Below, piece by piece: positions 32,280-37,585 of a stretch of DNA of 37,585 nt. The DNA is taken from positions 1 through 37,585 of the forward strand of contig JACOUC010000077.1 of NCBI GenBank assembly GCA_016178055.1. Direction: 5' to 3'. Every line of letters begins with the position of its first letter. Positions within the stretch are counted from its first letter, which is position 1. The position numbers and the translations under genes were made by a program. The notes below the pieces were generated by a model that was not told the DNA's origin, did no database searches, and worked only from the letters and a program-made list of their open reading frames with translations. Source of the DNA: Chlamydiota bacterium (GTDB lineage Bacteria; Auribacterota; JACPWU01).

Positions 32280-33082
32280 ATCGATTTTTCATTTCTTGAA
32301 ACTTCTTCCTTATTAATCTTTGCTCTGGCAATCAGCATATAACCACTCGACCGAAAAAGCAATCCATCACATTTTCCCAAAAACCATAAAAAAGGATAAA
32401 TCAGTGTATATATTCTAAACATTTTTTTATTTTTTGAAAAATCCTTCGCCTCAATAACCATGCCCTTTTGAGAAGCATTTTCCCCCTTTTTCAAAATCCC
32501 CATCGTCCAAGTCATCAACGTATCTACAAATTCAGAAAAGAATTTTGAATAAGTCCGATGCTCTATCCATGTAAAATTTTTTCCTAAAAGATTTTGCAAA
32601 TTCTGAACCGTATACCCAGGCCGGACATGCCCATGTTTTTCATCTGTCTGACCCATGAATAACCTGAATTTTCTAAGAAAAGAATTTTTAACATGCGGAA
32701 CATTGATAATGAGTTCTCCCCCAGATTTCATAATTCGATACAGTTCATCAATAAATTCTTGGTCAGTATGAATATGCTCCAAGAAATCAACAATCAAGAC
32801 ACGATCAAATTCATTATCTTTAAAAGGGGTGTGTCTTCCATCAATTTGGAATACATCATCTTTCACAAGGCTGCGAATACATTCGACCGTTTTTTCATCC
32901 AAATCAGCACTTTTCCAGTAGCCCCCTCTTTGCCGAAGCAGCAAACTGATGACGCCATTGTCAGAACCAATGTCTAGACAGGTTAATCCTTCTGTTTTTC
33001 CTAAATAAGCCGTTAAGGCTTTAAATTTATTTTGCTTGAGAACCGATTTTTTAAAAAGTAATACAGGCCAGTTTTTAGACAT
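32276..33082 (-). CDS. Class I SAM-dependent methyltransferase
   Basis: This 268-residue protein has motif I TCLDIGSDNGVISLLL, acidic post-I SADLDE, then DGRHTPFKDNEFDRVLIVDF, LEHIHTDQEF and a motif-III-like GGELIINVPH. This is the Methyltransf_11 pattern with an extra C-terminal part containing a hydrophobic helix (RIYTLIYPFLWFLG), perhaps for membrane association. It lies 6 bases downstream of the GlpD-like gene, so both are probably cotranscribed from the GT-C gene at the window edge. The substrate is unknown. Confidence 0.82.
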   Translation of the reverse strand: MSKNWPVLLFKKSVLKQNKFKALTAYLGKTEGLTCLDIGSDNGVISLLLRQRGGYWKSADLDEKTVECIRSLVKDDVFQIDGRHTPFKDNEFDRVLIVDFLEHIHTDQEFIDELYRIMKSGGELIINVPHVKNSFLRKFRLFMGQTDEKHGHVRPGYTVQNLQNLLGKNFTWIEHRTYSKFFSEFVDTLMTWTMGILKKGENASQKGMVIEAKDFSKNKKMFRIYTLIYPFLWFLGKCDGLLFRSSGYMLIARAKINKEEVSRNEKSI

Positions 33083-33088
33083 TTTTCT

Positions 33089-34750
33089 CTACTTTATGAA
33101 TCTTTTAAAAAATACTTTCATTTCTTGAAGTTCAGTTTCTATCTTTTCAAAGTTCCATTTAAGTTCCTGTCCCATGGTCTCAGCACACACTTTGAGCACG
33201 TGATCCGTCGGCTTTCCAGCCGACCCCAATTCTGTTCGTCTTAAAACAACATCGCTTAATTTCTGAGCCATTTCCTCACGAACACTATAAAGGACCTGGG
33301 CTTTAAGCAGTCCGTCATGACCCATTGTTTCTCCACCTAAAAGGGAAAGGACTTTGTGATAAATAGATCCATAATTAAAAACAAGGGAAGATATCAATGA
33401 GGTATCTAACCCGAAGGAGCGCTTTTTAATTTCCCCGGTCAAAAAATCTTCGAATTTTTCTATATCTCCACCCTCGATTCGTGTAAAGGCTGATAAAGAC
33501 TTCGGAGGTTTTTCTCCCCAACATTCAAAAACATGATCCACCACCTTTTTAGCCACATCTCGAGCTGTGGTATATTTAACCCCCATCACAGAAATGAGAC
33601 CTTTAATCCCATCTACGCGATGATCGATGATGTGATATTTCTTTTGAATCCGAACCTCTCCAGATCGACTCTGATGATCCATGATTGAATTTGGAAGGAA
33701 ACCTTGATGGAGAAAGGAAATATCCTCCATTTTAAGTTTTGCATCAGGACAGGCTTCATTAAAATCATCTAGAAATTTCTGAATTTCTTCTGTCGTCACT
33801 TGAAGATCATCTGGATTCCCATTAAAAGGGGAAAGGGCCGTTCCCACCACGGAATGATCTCGCCAGGGGGTGACAAAAAAGAGGCGTGTTCCCTTATTCA
33901 AAAGATTATCTTTATCTTGATAGGGGTTTTTCCCATAAATTCCAACAGCATATTTTTCAAAGAGCGGACGTGTAATCACATTAAAAGATTTAATGAGCGG
34001 AAATTGCACTTGCCGATAATGATCTAAAAGCGATAAAACGTGATAGAGCCAGGGTCCTGAAGTATTCACAACCATTCGAGCCCGGACCGGAAAACACTCT
34101 CCCCCCAATAGGTCTTTACACTCAACGCCAGCCACGGCGTCTTTTTCCTGAATAAACCCGATAACCTTGACATAGTTGGCGCATTGAGCCCCTTTCTTCT
34201 CGGCTGATTTTAGAAGAGAAATCACCAGACGCTCTGAATTATAGACCGAGGCATCATAAAAAACGCCCGCCCCTGTCAATCCCTCTTGAGGAAGCAAAGG
34301 GAGAAGTCTAAGTGCTTCATTCCTTGAAAATGACTTTCCACACGGAATTTTTTTTTCAGGGTCCGACAATGAATTACGATTAAAACCAATAAAATCGTAA
34401 ATATTTAAAGCCAATTTCAGAAGTTCTTTTCCCCGCATCCCATGCCCATAAGTGGGAATCAAAACGGGCAGGGGATGGATCAAATGGGGGGCAATCCGCA
34501 TTAAATTTGTTCTTTCTCGAATGGACTCCCGCATCCTTTTAAAATCGCCATGCTGTAAATACCGAAATCCTCCATGGATGATTTTCTGGCTATTGGCGGA
34601 AGTGGCCCCTCCAAAATCTTGTCTCTCGACAAGAGCAACCGATAGACCCCGTAGGGCAGCGTCCCAGGCTGTAAACGCCCCGTAAATCCCCCCTCCAATC
34701 ACCAGGAGGTCATAGAGAGAATTTGTGATTTGAGATAGATTTCTTTTCAA
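33089..34750 (-). CDS. glpD: FAD-dependent glycerol-3-phosphate dehydrogenase/oxidase (GlpD/GlpO family)
   Basis: The protein has an N-terminal FAD Rossmann motif (LLVIGGGIYGAFTAWDAA) and the GlpD signatures GGATSANSQKIIHGGFRYL and PWRDHSVVGT. A C-terminal helical domain contains YSVREEMAQKLSDVVLRRTELG. It oxidises sn-glycerol-3-phosphate to DHAP and passes electrons to quinone at the membrane. I place the start at the TTG (34748-34750), which has GGAG 8 bases ahead and gives 553 residues. The longer frame to 34816 would overlap the upstream gene by 53 bases and adds residues not typical of the family. Its presence in a glycan operon is unexpected. Confidence 0.85.
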   Translation of the reverse strand: MKRNLSQITNSLYDLLVIGGGIYGAFTAWDAALRGLSVALVERQDFGGATSANSQKIIHGGFRYLQHGDFKRMRESIRERTNLMRIAPHLIHPLPVLIPTYGHGMRGKELLKLALNIYDFIGFNRNSLSDPEKKIPCGKSFSRNEALRLLPLLPQEGLTGAGVFYDASVYNSERLVISLLKSAEKKGAQCANYVKVIGFIQEKDAVAGVECKDLLGGECFPVRARMVVNTSGPWLYHVLSLLDHYRQVQFPLIKSFNVITRPLFEKYAVGIYGKNPYQDKDNLLNKGTRLFFVTPWRDHSVVGTALSPFNGNPDDLQVTTEEIQKFLDDFNEACPDAKLKMEDISFLHQGFLPNSIMDHQSRSGEVRIQKKYHIIDHRVDGIKGLISVMGVKYTTARDVAKKVVDHVFECWGEKPPKSLSAFTRIEGGDIEKFEDFLTGEIKKRSFGLDTSLISSLVFNYGSIYHKVLSLLGGETMGHDGLLKAQVLYSVREEMAQKLSDVVLRRTELGSAGKPTDHVLKVCAETMGQELKWNFEKIETELQEMKVFFKRFIK

Positions 34751-34763
34751 AAGAAAATCTCCA

Positions 34764-37585
34764 TCATTTTTTAACGACCTCGATATTGTCCACCCAAAGC
34801 TCGGTATTGCCCTCAAACTTAATCACAAATTCAAGGGGCCCATCATGATCCACATTAAAATTTAATTTAAAAGGCTCGTATCTCCAGGATGTATTAAATT
34901 GTCTTACAGCAATCCATTTTTTTGAAATAATTTTTTCATGATCTGACCGAATCAAAAGTGTCGCAACCCCCTCATGAAGTTTGGCTTCTCGACTCAAAGG
35001 TAACTTCAACCAAAAAATGGCCTCATAGCTGCCTTTAGAATAATAAGGGTTTAGGCCATTCATTAAATCACGTTCAAAACCGTCTTTATCTACACGTACC
35101 GCCTCTTGACCCGAGGCTGTTTCATCCGAAACAATTTCGCCCTGATGAAATAATTCCTCAGCTTCGAAAATTTCCTTTGACCCTTCTAAAGCCTGAAAAC
35201 CCATTGCAATGCGATCCACCCAAACATTGCCCATTCCATGATAAAAAATTCTGGGTTCAATCTCACTGTAGCAAGGTAATTTGAAGTCAAGAGTAAAGTC
35301 TTTAAATGTCTTTTCTCCAGAAAAATCTTTTGAGCTGATCGGCCTTGTGACAAGGAGAATATCTCGACTCTTATCCCAAATCTGTAAATCGAGAAGTCTC
35401 TCATGAAAACCGGTAACGTCCGTCTTGATGCTGAAAAAGGCTTGGTAAGAACCTTGAGGAAATGCCTTTGAACGTCCAAAAATCCACTCTCCCTTTCCCT
35501 TGGATGGATCAACATAAAGTGAAGATCCCTGTGAAGCCTCTTCCATTAAAACTTCTTTCCCTAAGAGTCTTTTCAAATCTTTCACTTCAAGAATAGAAAG
35601 AATAGGATTCGTTCGAGTTTGAATTTTTTCAAAATTGGGTTGATCTAATACCTCAAAAAGATACATCCCCCCCTGGGAACGGACCCACTTTAAGCATCCA
35701 GATTCCTTGAGTCTCATCGTGGTAAAGTGAGGAGGAAAAGGGCTGACCTTTCTGGGAAAAGCTTCTTCATGAACCACCACAAAGCCTACATTCCAATTCT
35801 TAAGGAGCTTCCAAATGTCACGGTTCATCTCTCCCACATTCATCGGAGAAAGGGGTTTAAAAACATGTTCGATATACGCTAGAGAAATCGCGGGGCGATA
35901 ACCATTCAGCATGGGTAAACGATAGCGTGTCGCATAATATTGATAAATAGAAGACCAGGAACTTTCCCCTGGCCAAATAGGAAGTTCCAAAATTCTTCTG
36001 CCTTGTAAATGCTGTTGAATATATTCATAAATAGGCTGAGTCTTCGGCATTAAGCTGATGCCAGGGCCGTGAGAAGGAAGATAATCCAATCCCACAGCCA
36101 ATAAACAGGAGGCTGTAATCCATTTTGAATTTCGCCCAATCATTTTAAAAAGAACCTTTAAACCGAAGGATGAAAGCAATGCCAAGAAAAAAAAGCTTAA
36201 GTAAAGAATCCGGGTAGGGACTCGAACATAACTAAGATGAGGAACATTGGCATAAAATAAATTATAGAGAGGAAGCGTCGGCCCCAAGGAAAGGCCGTAA
36301 GTTAAAAGAAAGAGCACTCCCAACACTCCAAAAACCGCACGATCCCTTCGACTCCCTTTGACACGTAAAAAAGGAAAATAGATTAAAATTCCAATGAGAC
36401 CTAAGATGATAGTCCATAGACCCGGATAAATGAAAAATTCTCCATTCTCATTAAAACGTTGCCAAATATCCCTGAAATGGGGAGAGTAACCCTTAATGAC
36501 TGAAAGAGCACGTCCTTCAGCCACGACCGATTGATTGAGTTTGCTGTATTTTTCAAAAAAAAGCCAACTGATGAGAATGATTGCAGGAATACTAAAGGCA
36601 AAAAAAACTTTAATGCGATCTCTGATCACCCAAATTGCAAATTTCTGAAAAATGATTCTTCTCCACTTTAAAAGATAATAAATCTTCATGGCAAAAATTC
36701 CCCCGAGGCATAAAGGAAAAAGTTTTGAAGCAAAACCAGGAATTTCAATATCAAATTGAATCAGATAGAGCGGTAACAGGATGAAGGGTAGATACGTTAA
36801 GGCATCTTCTTTTAAAGCACTTGAAAAATCTTGATGGCTCATCCGTGAATAAATTCCGCTATAAATGAACCAAAAAGAGATCATCCAAAAAATTCCTAGC
36901 GGAACAAAAGCCCAGACCCATAAAGCTTCAATACGACGCAGACACCACAAACTCAAGAATAATCCGAAAAGACCTCCTAAAAATGAAACCCCTATTGCAT
37001 AAGGAAACATTTTCCTACTTCTAAAAATTGTTTTTTTTGATTGGGGATCTTTCCAAGAAGAAGACCTCTTCCATTGAATTTGGAAAAGAGGAAGAATCAG
37101 AAAAATTCCTAAGAAAAGCGGCATATAATAAGCCACATGTAATTCATCTAGACCCAATCCTAAAAAACAAAGCCCTGAAGCAAGCCCCCATCCCCAACTT
37201 TTTCTTTGAATGCCAAGGATATAGAAATAAATCACATACGGAATCAGAAAATGCATAAAGCCACCTGGTTGTCCCCCAAAAAGATGGGCAACACGATAGG
37301 GATACAAGGCATAAATGGTCGCTCCAAGCAAAGCAGCCCCCCCCGATCGGGTGAGGTGTCTGGCCAAATAAAAAAGACCTAGTCCTGATAAGGGAAAGGT
37401 CGCTAAGATTAATAAGTTATAGCCTGCGATATCCCCAAATAAAATTGCAAAAAGAGAAAAAAAGAAAGAAAGTGGAATGTACTGAGTATTGAAATGATTC
37501 TGCATTCCATAAACAGGGAGATTGAGCTGATACGGGTCTTTAAAAAACGGGGTAGGGTGAAGCAGAGCGTCTTTAAAAAGCCACA
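34764..37585 (-). CDS. Large GT-C-type membrane glycosyltransferase with two lectin-like domains (5' end beyond window)
   Basis: The frame is open from the right window edge (WLFKDALLHPTPFFKDPY before the first in-window ATG at 37505), so the N-terminus is outside; at least 939 residues are present. Roughly a dozen hydrophobic helices occupy the first ~480. HPTPFFKDPY resembles the first-loop region of GT-C proteins and YfhO-like membrane proteins. A soluble part follows, ending in two beta-sandwich repeats (about 655-780 and 785-913, from the ATG), each with a G-S-Y-[EQ]-A-x-F strand and ending in W-V-D. These look like carbohydrate-binding modules. It probably transfers a lipid-linked sugar on the outer face. 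Confidence 0.8.
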   Translation of the reverse strand, partial: WLFKDALLHPTPFFKDPYQLNLPVYGMQNHFNTQYIPLSFFFSLFAILFGDIAGYNLLILATFPLSGLGLFYLARHLTRSGGAALLGATIYALYPYRVAHLFGGQPGGFMHFLIPYVIYFYILGIQRKSWGWGLASGLCFLGLGLDELHVAYYMPLFLGIFLILPLFQIQWKRSSSWKDPQSKKTIFRSRKMFPYAIGVSFLGGLFGLFLSLWCLRRIEALWVWAFVPLGIFWMISFWFIYSGIYSRMSHQDFSSALKEDALTYLPFILLPLYLIQFDIEIPGFASKLFPLCLGGIFAMKIYYLLKWRRIIFQKFAIWVIRDRIKVFFAFSIPAIILISWLFFEKYSKLNQSVVAEGRALSVIKGYSPHFRDIWQRFNENGEFFIYPGLWTIILGLIGILIYFPFLRVKGSRRDRAVFGVLGVLFLLTYGLSLGPTLPLYNLFYANVPHLSYVRVPTRILYLSFFFLALLSSFGLKVLFKMIGRNSKWITASCLLAVGLDYLPSHGPGISLMPKTQPIYEYIQQHLQGRRILELPIWPGESSWSSIYQYYATRYRLPMLNGYRPAISLAYIEHVFKPLSPMNVGEMNRDIWKLLKNWNVGFVVVHEEAFPRKVSPFPPHFTTMRLKESGCLKWVRSQGGMYLFEVLDQPNFEKIQTRTNPILSILEVKDLKRLLGKEVLMEEASQGSSLYVDPSKGKGEWIFGRSKAFPQGSYQAFFSIKTDVTGFHERLLDLQIWDKSRDILLVTRPISSKDFSGEKTFKDFTLDFKLPCYSEIEPRIFYHGMGNVWVDRIAMGFQALEGSKEIFEAEELFHQGEIVSDETASGQEAVRVDKDGFERDLMNGLNPYYSKGSYEAIFWLKLPLSREAKLHEGVATLLIRSDHEKIISKKWIAVRQFNTSWRYEPFKLNFNVDHDGPLEFVIKFEGNTELWVDNIEVVKK

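Noticed and set aside
34751-34816. Longer N-terminus for the GlpD-like protein
   Set aside because: It would overlap the upstream GT-C gene by 53 bases, and the residues before MKRNLSQ do not look like GlpD; a TTG with GGAG fits better.

Overview
The window (about 40% G+C by eye) looks like chromosomal DNA of an uncultured Gram-negative-type bacterium. The gene style (very large GT-C glycosyltransferases with TPR and beta-sandwich tails, a MurU-AmgK-like fusion, the MEP-pathway enzyme IspH, several AAA_14/DUF4143 ATPases) recalls PVC-type candidate phyla such as Omnitrophota. That placement is an inference; there is no rRNA or other phylogenetic marker here to settle it. Most genes are on the minus strand. 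No rRNA, tRNA, CRISPR array or intact insertion sequence was seen, and no gene-free stretch exceeds 300 bases.

Layout. (1) 1-2.4 kb: an intact AAA_14/DUF4143 ATPase and a decayed second copy that still has a recognisable promoter. (2) 2.4-6.5 kb, minus strand: a bifunctional sugar-1-phosphate nucleotidyltransferase/sugar kinase (MurU-AmgK-like), then ispH, each followed by a small two-gene module: an AbiEii/DUF6036-like nucleotidyltransferase overlapping by ATGA a 58-59-codon gene. (3) 6.5-7.6 kb: mutY on the plus strand. (4) 7.6-10.3 kb: a toxin-antitoxin (TA) island around a hexapeptide acyltransferase gene. It holds a lone CopG-like antitoxin, a BrnT/BrnA-type pair, a DUF4258/YgiT-zinc-finger pair and another orphan RHH antitoxin. 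Three copies of the acyltransferase gene's 5' end separate the modules. (5) 10.3-21.6 kb: asparagine synthase, a secreted SGNH hydrolase with a beta-propeller-like N-terminus and a Gly7-Cys-TM-Arg tail, a polysaccharide deacetylase, and two giant membrane GT-C (GT39-like) proteins. (6) 21.7-23.0 kb: a third DUF4143 ATPase behind a 16-bp direct repeat. (7) 23.0-37.6 kb: a surface-glycan region with a DPM1-like GT2, a NarL-type two-component system, an SDR epimerase, a flippase-like protein, three GT4 glycosyltransferases, two SAM methyltransferases, a GlpD-type oxidoreductase and a third GT-C protein that runs off the right edge.

How the genes may work together (inference). The DPM1-like GT2 would charge polyprenyl phosphate with a sugar. 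The three GT-C proteins could transfer such lipid-linked sugars outside the inner membrane. The GT4 enzymes, epimerase, methyltransferases and acyltransferase would build and decorate the glycan. The deacetylase and SGNH esterase would edit it outside the cytoplasm, and the embedded histidine kinase/response regulator could control the locus.

The two most unusual structures are the TA modules bounded by duplicated 5' ends of the acyltransferase gene, and the pair of nucleotidyltransferase/mini-gene modules either side of ispH. Other points are a ~70-nt imperfect inverted repeat overlapping the 3' end of one GT-C gene, and the concentration of DUF4143 ATPases.
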